A DNA stretch of 64,000 nucleotides from contig JAUDYN010000006.1 of NCBI GenBank assembly GCA_030407005.1, forward strand, positions 1,302,001-1,366,000, in the 5' to 3' direction. This document shows, in pieces, positions 22,211-31,882 of the stretch; positions within the stretch are counted from its first letter, which is position 1, and each line of letters begins with the position of its first letter. The stretch is from Desarmillaria ectypa. Lineage: Eukaryota > Basidiomycota > Agaricomycetes > Agaricales > Physalacriaceae. A model generated the notes under the pieces. The model saw nothing but the letters and a program-made list of their open reading frames with translations. It made no database searches and was not told the DNA's origin. Position numbers and translations under genes: made by a program.

Positions 22211-23580
22211 CGTACGAGAAGGGAAGATATTCATGGATCCGGCGCAGTTTAGCTTACTGACCGCCTAGAGGCTAGAGCTAATGGTGGTCGAGAACAAGCA
22301 CTGCTGCCGCTTGTTCTCTGCTTGTTCTTCGGGATCGGAACTCATGACGAAGTATTACGACATCTGCGGCTGTCTCCGAGTCGGGCTCGGAATATATTTG
22401 GGCTCACGGGACCTTGACCGGTTATTATTAGGGCTTGTGCAAAAAACTCCGTCGAGGGTTTCTTGCAGGTAAGTTGCAGGCGAACTCAACAGCCGACGTT
22501 CTTAGACGCTAATTACATGTAAATTGCAATCATCACGTGACCCAAAATGGCGTGTTTTGCAGCTGCTCAAGGACCAAAAATCCCCCGCTTATTCAGTCAA
22601 AAGAGAGCTCGTAGTTCTCGTCAACAGGGTCAGTTCTTTTCACGGCAACCAGACGTTGTTTTCCCTTGATGTCTTTGTCATCATCTCCGTCCTCATTCCC
22701 GTAATAATTGAGGTGCGTTTGCCGAGTATGACCGGCATGTCGTGGTTGCATGGAGGTGCATCAAAATTGCTTTACAGTAGGACCGGCTGGGAGCAATATG
22801 ATGTAAATGGTGCTGGAATTGGATAGCATCTTTTAATGATAGGAAAATTTGGGTCGTCCATTGTGGTCTGGCTTTCGATTCTGTTGAGGGATTTTTCGGA
22901 GAGACCGATATAATTGCCAATCATGGCATCTCTTTGGTATATTACATTATCACGTGATAAAGTATTGCGCTGGAGAACCCCCTTCATCGGCCCGTGTAAA
23001 AAACATGTAAAAAAAAACAGGTAAATTACAAAAAAACGTTTTTTGTAATAAAAAAAAGTGGTACTTTTTTGCTTAACCCTAGTTATTATCTCTCCCTCAC
23101 CCGCCACCGCAAGTTTTAAAGAATGTCGGTCACACGTTCCAAAGGCGCAATTCGAACAGTGTACTGCATCAACAGTCCGTGTAACTCTGCGGCACTTTAC
23201 TCATCGCGGTTCAAATCCTGAATCTTTCGTAGACTGTGATCCATCAACATACGGAAGCGAAGTTCGTTCCTAAACTATAATAGCAACATACAAGTATAAC
23301 AAATTCTATTAAATGTCTCCACTTGGGCGTCGTTGCTGCTCGAACTGGACCCCGAAGGTCATGGGTCCTCATGGGTGACTGGATGGCCGGTCTTCGAAGC
23401 CTTTGATGTTCAAGGTACCTTCTAGTACTCCAGATGTCGCCGACTATGCCGTTCATTCTCCGCAATATCTGAGTCGCCGTCGTTCCACCCGACACCTTGT
23501 AAGTACCAGCACAACATTAGTAAGTCAAGGCCTTCCCCACACCATGACACTCGACGTTGATATCCAAAATACCAGAAACA
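22211..23580. other. Intergenic region with AT-rich palindrome
   Basis: No convincing gene. It contains two CACGTG sites (near 22,537 and 22,953), long A/T runs and a near-perfect palindrome at 23,025-23,049. An open frame at 23,403-23,609 ends at a good donor (CTTGTAAGTACC), but I could not join it in frame to the DUF202 gene that follows. Confidence 0.4.
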
Positions 23581-23958
23581 ATGAAGATACGTCTTGTCCT
23601 GGCAAATAATGGTAGCGTAGCTCGAGATCACCTCTCGTTGGAACGCACCTTCCTAGCCTACGTTCGTACCAGCCTGGCACTCGCTTCAGCTGGTGTAGCA
23701 GTGGTTCAATTCTGCACCATTGCTTCAACGGGCTTAGGGCATATACAATCTTACGCCCGCCCACTAGGCGCATGCACCGTAGTTCTATCCATCATTCTTC
23801 TCGTCGTTGGCGCCATTAGGTTCTTCTCGGTGCAGACACATCTGACGCGAGGCTTATTCCCCGTCTCGCGAATATTCATCTATGTCATATCTACCTTTCT
23901 CGTAGCTCTGATCGCTGTTGTTTTTGGGGCGCTCGTATCTGAGCAAAAATCCTACTAA
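23581..23958 (+). CDS. DUF202 family small membrane protein (copy 1)
   Basis: A 125-residue protein with the DUF202 signature NNGSVARDHLSLERTFLAYV followed by RTSLALASAGVAVVQF. There are three hydrophobic spans: about residues 27-45, a second around LGACTVVLSIILLVVGAI, and a third around VISTFLVALIAVVFGALV. In fungi this domain is found alone and in vacuolar transporter chaperone proteins of the Vtc1 type, so a vacuole or plasma-membrane location is likely but not shown. The ATG at 23,581 aligns with an ATG in copy 2 (26,140). An upstream coding exon is possible. Copy 2 lies 2.5 kb downstream in the same orientation. Confidence 0.8.
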   Translation: MKIRLVLANNGSVARDHLSLERTFLAYVRTSLALASAGVAVVQFCTIASTGLGHIQSYARPLGACTVVLSIILLVVGAIRFFSVQTHLTRGLFPVSRIFIYVISTFLVALIAVVFGALVSEQKSY

Positions 23959-24518
23959 CTAGGAGGGGTCAGAGGTGAGCGTATGCCGTAATTCTTTCAA
24001 TTTTACATATTTCTGACACTCGTACCAATAGTTTGTTATCAGGCGACAAAATGGTCGCGACTCTCGTCAGCAAGCGAGCAGCGTATCAACCCACATTTCT
24101 CGAAATTTCTCAGCGGATGCGTTCCTGCCTATACATGTATATCTTGGCTCTACATCTCATGTTGATACCCATCGTAAATCATATCTCCATTTCCGCTGTT
24201 AAGGGCCCCCTTTTGCCCCTTGAAAGCTTGAACTGTGTCTTGCTACTCCGGACCTTCTAGACTTTTCCTCATTTATGCTACAGCTTCACTGGCGCAAATT
24301 ATCCATAACGTATCTAAAGCCGTCCGATCGTAGCGCAGTCCTCTCAATCCATTAAATGTGAGTTATTGTACTACATAATACGCATTTAAAGGTTCAGCCG
24401 TCCATAATAAATCCAATACTTGTCTTGCTTGGTTTCTAACGTTTGTGCTAATCCCAGACAAAGGAGAGTCGCCAGCCAAACCATCAGTTTCCGGCGTTCG
24501 GACCGCACAGAACAAAAC
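23959..24518. other. Intergenic region before the PIG-L gene
   Basis: Short open frames only (for example 24033-24260) without family features. The stretch presumably holds the 3' end of the DUF202 transcript and the promoter of the deacetylase gene. Confidence 0.4.
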
Positions 24519-25429
24519 ATGTTGACCACAAACATCATTCTCACTGCTCTGATTCCCTTGCTATGCGCTGTTTTATACCTTCCTACAGCAACTGAGAATG
24601 CCTTGAATCTTCCTTCATTCAAGAAAGAAAACATCCTATTTCTTACCGCTCACCCAGACGACGAATGCATGTTTTTTGCGCCCACCATCATTTCTCTGCT
24701 GCCTCATGCCCAGGTCCACGTTCTTTCGCTGTCTACAGGAAATGCCGATGGTCTGGGAGATATTCGGAGAGCCGAGTTGATGGAAAGTTTGGAAGTTCTT
24801 GGTGTAAAGGTGGGAAATAGGCATGTTGTTGACCACCCGTGCGTTCACCTGAAGGTATATGTTGTTCGTCACTTACTGTCCGTCAGTGCACTCCAGGATA
24901 ACATCACTACGTCCTGGGATGCCAACATTATCTCGGATATCTTGGGCGTCTACGTATCAGACTTAAACATTACGACGGTGCGTTGCGAGACTGACGTTAT
25001 CTGACACAGGCTCTAATCAAACAGTAGATACTGACGTTCGACCGAGCAGGCGTCTCTGGGCACCCAAACCACCGGGCACTCCCAGAAGGCATGAAGCATT
25101 TTATTGAGACGACAGCCTCGCAATCTCCTCCCAAATTCTTCGCCCTGATCAGCGTCCCCACGTCGACGAAATACGTCGGAATTCTCGCTCCTCTGCTAGC
25201 CAAGTTTGACTTGTCCAGCACTAAACTTTTGCATGGTATCGAAGGTTTTTTGGGTACGCCAGGACGGACAAATCCCATGCCGGTCTTTGTAGCAGGAGTG
25301 AAAGAGTATTTGACCGCCTATCGAGCGATGCGGGCACACAAGAGCCAGCTGGTCTGGTTCCGGTGGTTGTATGTGTTGTTTTCGAGGTACATGTGGGTGA
25401 ATGAATGGCATCTAGTACGGCTTGGATGA
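24519..25429 (+). CDS. GPI12: N-acetylglucosaminyl-phosphatidylinositol de-N-acetylase (PIG-L/Gpi12 family)
   Basis: The N-terminus MLTTNIILTALIPLLCAVLY is a membrane anchor. The metal-binding motif AHPDDE is at about residues 44-49, then LSLSTGNADGLGDIRRAEL, VVDHPALQDNI and the second motif GVSGHPNH. Two introns (24,839-24,886 and about 24,979-25,027) restore the frame; the first exon ends in the DHP triplet. Family knowledge: it removes acetate from GlcNAc-PI on the ER face in the second step of GPI-anchor synthesis. The stop (25,427-25,429) is 12 bp from the stop of the convergent gene on the other strand, so the 3' UTRs must overlap. About 270 residues is normal for the family. Confidence 0.9.
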
Positions 25430-25441
25430 TAATGATACACT

Positions 25442-25951
25442 CTATCTTGCTCGGTCAGTGCTCGTGGACAGGCCCAGCTCCTTCACCCAGTTCCTCAGCC
25501 ACGATACAGCTCCACCTTCTTTGCGCTTGAATCTCTTCCCGGCTTGGGTGTATATTGGCCGTAGGTAAAAGCCGACAATAGCCCTGAGAGAAATCAAGAA
25601 GAGAAACAGCGAAATACTAAAATAGACGCACCAGAGTGCACCCTGCACCCACATAGTCAGCATCTGGTCCCGGAACGTCACCCAGAGGACGTTCTTCCAA
25701 TCAATCTCCAGCACCTCTCTGGCTGGCTGCTCTCTTTCGTCCCCATATAAGATGTTGTCGTCAACAGTCTCAAAGTCATCCGAAGTCTCGCGAAGAGCCG
25801 GCGCTCGACGTTCAAAGTGAACAAAAGGCCTTATCTTGCTCAGATACGCCGTCTCAAAGCGAAGATCAGGTATGGGAGGGATGCTGGCGCGGCGATGTCG
25901 TTGAGTAGAGGTCATCGTCGGAAAGGAAGGCGGATGCCCACGTGGACTCAT
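25442..25951 (-). CDS. Small fungal membrane protein, function unknown
   Basis: A single exon of 169 residues. The N-terminal half is hydrophilic and includes IPPIPDLRFETAYLSKIRPF, a pattern I associate with a fungal family of unknown function (possibly DUF1770; not verified). One long hydrophobic region, WCVYFSISLFLFLISLRAIV (about residues 107-126), is followed by a basic tail. Start is the ATG at 25,951; an internal ATG at 25,915 is an alternative. It is convergent with the PIG-L gene and divergent from DUF202 copy 2, with only about 80 bp between the two starts. Confidence 0.7.
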   Translation of the reverse strand: MSPRGHPPSFPTMTSTQRHRRASIPPIPDLRFETAYLSKIRPFVHFERRAPALRETSDDFETVDDNILYGDEREQPAREVLEIDWKNVLWVTFRDQMLTMWVQGALWCVYFSISLFLFLISLRAIVGFYLRPIYTQAGKRFKRKEGGAVSWLRNWVKELGLSTSTDRAR

Positions 25952-26031
25952 CGCACTATCGCGGAATCAAAGCTGCAATAAATTACTCATTTAGTGACGT
26001 TCTGTCATCATGCTGCTCGACGCCCTCTGTG

Positions 26032-26514
26032 ATGAGCATGCCCTCCGACTTTACCACGACGACGACGGATAACAATTTCGTGAGTGATATTCCAGTTTTT
26101 AGCCTGAACAACATGCTGACCTACCCCGGAACAGGAGGAATGAAGATCAGCCTCATCTTGCAGAACAACGGCAGCGTAGCCCGGGACCACCTCGCATCTG
26201 AACGCACATTCCTGGCATACATCCGTACAAGCCTTGCTCTGGCATCAGCAGGTGTGGCGCTTGTCCAATTTTTCAGCATTGCTTCGATACATCCAGGACG
26301 CATCCAAATATACGCTCGCCCAATAGGCGCAGCAACCATCGTACTCGCCATCGTCCTTCTCGTCATTGCAGTCATTCGATTTTTTTCTGTACAAACGTAT
26401 CTGACGCGAGGACTGTTTCCTGTCGCGCGCGCATTTGTGTTCGTCGTGTTTGTCTTTCTTATGGTGTTGATCGCAGTCGTTTTTGGCGCTCTTGTTTCAC
26501 AACGAAAGTCCTGA
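26032..26514 (+). CDS. DUF202 family small membrane protein (copy 2)
   Basis: The reading frame is 160 residues from the ATG at 26,032; the conserved part begins at an ATG at 26,140 (MKISLILQNNGSVARDHLAS). The DUF202 core ERTFLAYIRTSLALASAGVA and three hydrophobic spans match copy 1 closely along the whole conserved region. The N-terminal 36 residues (Thr-rich) have no counterpart in copy 1, so the true start is open. It lies head-to-head with the small membrane protein gene. Confidence 0.78.
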   Translation: MSMPSDFTTTTTDNNFVSDIPVFSLNNMLTYPGTGGMKISLILQNNGSVARDHLASERTFLAYIRTSLALASAGVALVQFFSIASIHPGRIQIYARPIGAATIVLAIVLLVIAVIRFFSVQTYLTRGLFPVARAFVFVVFVFLMVLIAVVFGALVSQRKS

Positions 26515-27438
26515 AGCTTTTGGAGGTATGCATTATCCCGTCATCTGCGAAGACGCCGTGATTAACGTGGCAGAAGATATCAGGCCGAACTTTTCTCGGA
26601 CGCCCCTCGTCGGTATTATTTTAAACAGTCTTGCGGAGGAGCAAAATAGATAAGCTGCACTTTCAGTTCCAGAGCGTTGGTATCCCCAGGCATGGACAAT
26701 TAACATGATACCTACGATACGGTGATTCAATATCGTCATTTAAATGGGGTCAAAATAATTTCCCCCGACATTCTACTCGTGTTGGCAATGAAAGGACACT
26801 CGAGTGGCATGGCGCACAACATATATGCTCTCATATACTTCCCGAAACTTTAGATGTGAATCATTCTTGCTTGTCAGGGCTCCCAAAGAACTTCGCTGCT
26901 AGCGACACTGCAACTCGCGCTGTCTTGGCACTCCTGATCACTCTGGGGACTTGGGACTTGGCTATTTGAGCTGCCATTTTGGCAAATGTATCTCACAGGC
27001 TCTTCCTCTTGATTCCGTTGGTCTTTTTCATACGCCGTCTTACTCCATACCCAGCGAAGCTAGAGGAGGTCCGAGGGCGACAAGAAGCAATATTACAGCA
27101 TTCCCTCGCTTCACAGGACGATAATTTCATCAGGGTTCAGCTCCGTACCCCCAAATCTGGCCCGGCATGCCCATGTTCCTTTCTTGCCGTTGCAAATACG
27201 GCAAAACCCAGAACCAATACGCTATACCTTCCCAGAACGGATACTTCTGCGAATTGGTTGCCACTCGACTGCACACTCGACTTATAAGGAAGAAAATCCT
27301 CAACCAATTTAACACCAATTCGTGAGCCCCACATGTATAAAAGGCCCACATGTCCAGCCTATATGTCAACAACAACAACCCACCTTTCCGCCCACTTCCC
27401 CATCACCCGCCGCCTCTTCTCTCTCGCCTCTCTATAAC
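26515..27438. other. Intergenic region, promoter of the C2H2 gene at its right end
   Basis: No supported gene. ORFs at 26979-27287 and 27130-27378 lie on opposite strands over the same bases and show no family features. The last 100 bp hold a TATA box and pyrimidine-rich tracts typical of fungal 5' UTRs. Confidence 0.4.
27336..27342 (+). promoter_or_regulatory. TATA box of the C2H2 zinc-finger gene
   Basis: TATAAAA lies 97 bp upstream of the ATG at 27,439, followed by a CT-rich leader. The spacing fits a fungal core promoter. Confidence 0.55.
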
Positions 27439-28070
27439 ATGACATTCCTTAACACCCGCCGTACCAAGCGTCCCGCTCGTCCCGAAGACTCTTCGAGGCG
27501 CGCTCGCCGGCCCCCCACCGACGAAAACAAGTGCCCTCTCCCCATACCCTTTCACTCCACACTCACGCTCATCGTTTCCCACAGCCGCTTCAACTGCCCA
27601 CGGTGCCGATATTCCACCAACCAAAGGTCCCTCTTCTTGGTGCACGGACAAAGATACCAGTACGTTCTCTGTCTCTATCTCGATTCTTCTTCTTAACAGT
27701 ATTTCCACTTAGCCCCTCACCTCGCCAGAGGTCCTCGAGGCCGATGCACACCTGTCGAAACGCACCGTTCTGTACCTTCCAGACCAGCGACCGAGGTGCT
27801 ATGGCCCGCCATCGGAGGCTCGTCCATGATGACCATGTTAGGGCCCTGCCGCTAATAGTACACTCCCCAGAGTCCATGGCTGTCGATGGGGTCATCGCCG
27901 CTCTCACCAATCTGGTGGCTAACCTCTCGACGGAGGCCGGATCCTCTGAATCGCTGGTTTCCGTCTCTTCTGCTTCTACCGCCATGGCTGTCGATGGCGC
28001 CTTCGACACGCCACAGAACCAGCCTTCCATGGCGCCAACACCGTTCGACTTCGATGGCATGGAACAATAG
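27439..28070 (+). CDS. Two-finger C2H2 zinc-finger protein
   Basis: Exons 27439-27530, 27585-27659 and 27713-28070 join to 174 residues. A basic N-terminus (TRRTKRPARPEDSSRRARRP) looks like a nuclear signal. Finger 1 is C-x2-C-x12-H-x4-H (from FNCPRCRYSTNQRS); its last His codon is split by the second intron. Finger 2 starts TCRNAPFCTFQ and is C-x5-C-x12-H-x4-H. The C-terminal half is Ser/Ala-rich with an acidic end (FDFDGMEQ), as in an activation region. A DNA-binding regulator is the natural inference; no target is visible. Confidence 0.7.
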
Positions 28071-28413
28071 TGGCAACTGTCTGTCGCTATTCGCCGCTCG
28101 CTGCCTGTGATATCCTCCAGGTGGCTCGTCAACGCCTCGGCGAGCACGAAAAAACCTAACGGGACAGTTTTACAGACGTCATGTTTCTCTCACATATCTT
28201 CAATCTGCCAGTGCATACACAACCCCTCGTTCAAACTCGATAATGCATGCTTGTCGAATTTCGAGGCTCTTTATTTTTTTTGACCTGCGTATTGCGTTTA
28301 CTGGATTGTAATTTCATGACTGCTCTTGCACTATTTTCTTGCGTACCCCATCAATGACGATTCACTTTGCCGCATTCACACTGCATGATACTATATTTTG
28401 GTTTATTTTATAG
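28071..28413. other. Intergenic region with the start of a duplicated segment
   Basis: From about 28,233 the sequence (gcatgcttgtcgaatt onward) matches 29,953 onward, marking the left edge of a segmental duplication. No coding sequence is seen. Confidence 0.45.
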
Positions 28414-28620
28414 TCATAAATCTAAAGTCAAGAATGTGTACTTGTTCTCATAGGACACTTTTTCATGAGGGGTCCTGGGAGGCAGAAGATTGGATGGAAC
28501 AGAGAGCGTGGGGTCTATGAGAAAATCTTCTTCGATAGGGCCCGAATCTCGAATGATCGTCGTGTAGTTGCCAGGCTGCCTAGATTGGTAACGAGGCTGA
28601 GGCAGAGACTGAGGCAGCAT
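28414..28620 (-). pseudogene. Truncated DUF7330-type protein (duplicate of 30183-30901)
   Basis: A 68-codon frame starting MLPQSLPQPRYQSRQPGNY, then TTIIRDSGPIEEDFLIDPTL and SVPSNLLPPRTPHE, matching residues 1-60 of the full gene 2.28 kb to the right. It then diverges and stops. The domain-bearing C-terminal two thirds are deleted, and downstream flanking sequence follows almost at once. The promoter side is also duplicated, so it may be transcribed. A very short functional peptide cannot be excluded. Confidence 0.6.
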
Positions 28621-30182
28621 GAGTGGTAGGTTCTTTTTCTTGGCCTGAATATGATTTAGAAAAGAGTCTTGTCCCGAACTTCCGGATGGCTGAACACTCC
28701 TCTGCTGTATGGACGTATCAGATAAGCTTATCGCAGAGGCATCGACGCGGAACTCTATACCACAATAGCTGTATTCAATACAACGGGAGCAGATAGTGGT
28801 TCTTCTTCTGCTGGAGAGTCGAAATCGTGCTATTATACCTGTTGTTCAACGACTTGCACTTCTGCACAGGAATTAGATAGGAACACCAACCGAGGATGCT
28901 AGAAACAAAGCTTGGGAAACGGCAAGCTGCTGTGGGATGAGAGTCAATACAGGTCAAGGAATGTCGGGAAGAAATCGACACTCACAGATGTTTTGGATCG
29001 CGACTTTTACGGGTTATCAAAGAGACAATCGTCTCTGAGTACCTATTCCTATATATAAGGATATGACGCAGATAGGTCGGGTCTGTGTATGCTGTTTCCA
29101 ATAGAGTTGTACACCTCGTGGACAGGCCATGAGAGAAAACAGCAATCTAGGCGCCTAAATCGTAAGACAGCACCCCCCAAATGTGAGAACAAGCTGGACT
29201 ATGGTACATCGCAGTTTTCATGGCATATAAAGAATTCGTTGGTTGGGGTTGGGCCAGATAGCAGCTCTGGTTTCACTGTAGGTGTGGACGGTTCGGACTC
29301 GCGTCTGACGGCCCTGGAACTTGAAAACTGGAAACTAGATTGATTGACCACCTCTGCTGATACAGCTCAGGTAAATAAGCGTAAACTAATCTACCTCGGT
29401 GGCACTTTCTTGCCTGCAACGTTCAGGGCGATTAGAGATAACGGTCACCGATTTATGAGGCATCGTCGAGGCCCCTCTGAACTGGCATATCCCAGTACCG
29501 GAAGAGCTGGGAATAAGAGCGCGGCAACAATACTGGTGTCGACTAGATGCTGAGTGAGAGTGCCAATATATGCAAATTTGTGTCACGGGCTGTCACGCGT
29601 TCTCTCTTCCATCCTTTCATTCAACAGCTTCCATGCACTCCGCCGCCTCAGAGATTTGTCTTGAGAATACTATTATGATACTAATACATGTCCTAGTCAT
29701 TTTCAGCATTTAGCTTTCCACTATATACAGCTATAAGGTCACCCAAAGTATGCTATTGAACGACTCAGAACGTATCTTGCTGGGCCCTGACTCCGTCGTG
29801 TATGTAGCGATGTATTGGACTCGGCGCCAAAACTTAGAAGCTTCACACTCCGGATTGGCCTTGAATATAGGTATAGGAAATAAAGCTGAGTACCCTTTCC
29901 GACATGAACAGGGTAGCCTAGCTAATCGATCTGCGAGTATATAAATAATGCCTCGAGCGCATGCTTGTCAAATTTTGAGGCTCATTATTGTTTTCTGATA
30001 CGCGTATTGCGTTGACTTGATTGTAATTTCATACTGCGTACTATATTAATAAAGATCCGCGTTGCCTCATTCATACTGCGTGGTACTATGTCCGGCTTAT
30101 TCACGATCATGAAACTTCTGAGCTCAAAGATTACAAAAAGCCTAATCTCTAAGACTATAGGGCCAAGCAGTAACCAAAAAAA
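28621..30182. repeat. Duplicated upstream segment of the DUF7330 locus and spacer
   Basis: 28,621-29,150 closely matches 30,902-31,440, including the block starting gaatatgatttagaaaagag. A weaker match continues to about 29,345. The rest (29,350-29,950) is unique and has no supported gene. Positions 29,953-30,050 repeat 28,233-28,330. Confidence 0.65.
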
Positions 30183-30901
30183 TCAAGTAATGATACAACC
30201 CCCGTTTTCTGGCTTCACGAATGGCTCGTCATTATACTGGATCAAAACTCCTCCCGCCTTGGCATCTAAATTGATCACGTCTCCCATGCCCTCCGACCAT
30301 GTAGCAAAGTTGCCTACGAAACACTCCCTGCGCTTCCCCCTCTCGTTAAAAGTGGTCAAATCCTTCGTCAGTGCAGGGGAGAACGACACGTCGCGGCGAC
30401 TAGTAATGTTTAACGGTCCTTCCATGCGCTTCCGCGGAATCAATAAGTAGATATTCCCCGAACTTGCACAGACGTCCATGAGACACAGCGGTCCTGGGCG
30501 GATCGTATCGTCCGGAGAGACTGTGCCAGGTAAACGCTACACAGATTTAACATCGTAATAACTCGCGAATGACAAAGGCGTACTAAGCGAATGACAATAT
30601 CGCCATGAGCGCGTATGTCAACTCGACAACGGGTCAGCCAGCCTGACCTCATGATTTCGATGTCTACATCGATTTCTCCCCACTTGGCTTCGATATTAAG
30701 ATTGTTCCTACTATTCTCCGCTTCATTAGGAGTGAGGGGAGGTAGAAGCCCTGACGGAACAGAGAGTGTGGGGTCTATGAGAAAGTTTTGTTTGACAGGG
30801 CCCGAATCTCGAATGATTGTCATGTAATTGCCAGGCTGCCTAGGAGGCGGCGTTTTCTGAGAGCGGGAGCCATAAGGCGGAGGCGGAGACTGTGTTGGCA
30901 T
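30183..30901 (-). CDS. DUF7330-like domain protein, full copy
   Basis: Two exons (30584-30901 and 30183-30536; 47-nt intron) give 223 residues. A Pro-rich N-terminus (MPTQSPPPPYGSRS) precedes GNYMTIIRDSGPVKQNFLID and an alternating hydrophobic pattern typical of a beta-solenoid-like domain. Then come GNIYLLIPRKRMEGPLNITS, VSFSPALTKDLTTFNE, ECFVGNF and a C-terminal IQYNDEP. The LP+xxxGPL and CFVG(D/N) patterns are those I associate with the fungal DUF7330 domain; its function is not known. There is no signal peptide. Confidence 0.65.
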
Positions 30902-31882
30902 GATGAGTAGGTTCTTTTTCTCAGTCTGAATATGATTTAGAAAAGAGTCTTGTCCCGAACTTCCGGATGGCTGAACACTCCTCTGCTGTATGGACGTATC
31001 AGATAAGCTTATCGCAGAGGCATCGACGCGGAACTCTATACCACAATAGCTGTATTCAATACAACGGGAGCAGATAGTGGTTCTTCTTCGGCTGGAGAGT
31101 CGAAATCGTGCTATTATACCTGTTGTTCAGCGACCTGCACTTCTGCACAGGAATTAGATAGGGACACCAACCGAGGATGCTAGAACCAAAGCTTGCGAGA
31201 CGGCAGGCTGCTGTGGAATGAGAGTCAACATAGGTCAAGGCACATGAGGGGAATCGACACTCACAGACTTCTTGGATCGCGGCTTGCGAGTCATCAAGGA
31301 GGAGACGAACAATCGTCTCTGAGCGCCTATTCCATTATCTAAGAATACAGCGCAGATAGGTCGGGTCCGTCTACGCTGGTTCCAATAGAGTTGTATGCCT
31401 CGTGGACAGGCCATGGGAGAAAACGGTAATCTAGGCGCCTAAATCGCAAGACAGCTTTCTGAATACTAGAGCAAAGTCATTGATGCGACAAGTTGAACTA
31501 ATACGGTACATCGTGGTCTTTATGACTGTCACATAAAGGATCCATTGGTTGAGTTTGGGCAAGACAGCAGCTTTTAGCTGAAATGTAGTCATGGGCGAGA
31601 ATACGGACTCGCGTCTGACGGCAAGATGGGCGATCGATCCGAATTGAGTAGAAGATACAATTTCCGGGACTATCCACGGTGCTGTTAGGTGTATGCTATT
31701 AGGTGTACTAGGCATTTACTCATAGATCGTCGTGAAGGTTTAGGATTTGAAATTCATGCAGGAAGAAAGGACCGTTGATATTGGTTAATGATTGTGGGTA
31801 GCAGCTACAAATACAACTATGTAACAAAGATATTTCACTCGTATATCCAAGATGCTATCGTACATATGGTACAAGATATCGT
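30902..31882. other. Upstream region of the DUF7330 gene, duplicated, no second gene seen
   Basis: The first 540 bp are the right-hand copy of the duplication. Minus-strand frames at 31056-31238 (repeated at 28775-28981) and 31431-31715 are open, but their differences between copies do not favour silent sites, so they are read as non-coding. Confidence 0.4.

Noticed and set aside
23130..23230. Possible tRNA gene suggested by ggttcaaatcc at about 23,208
   Set aside because: No A-box at the right distance and no acceptor-stem pairing.
27590..28147. 185-codon minus-strand frame across the C2H2 gene
   Set aside because: Sense strand gives two complete zinc fingers after splicing; the antisense frame has no features.
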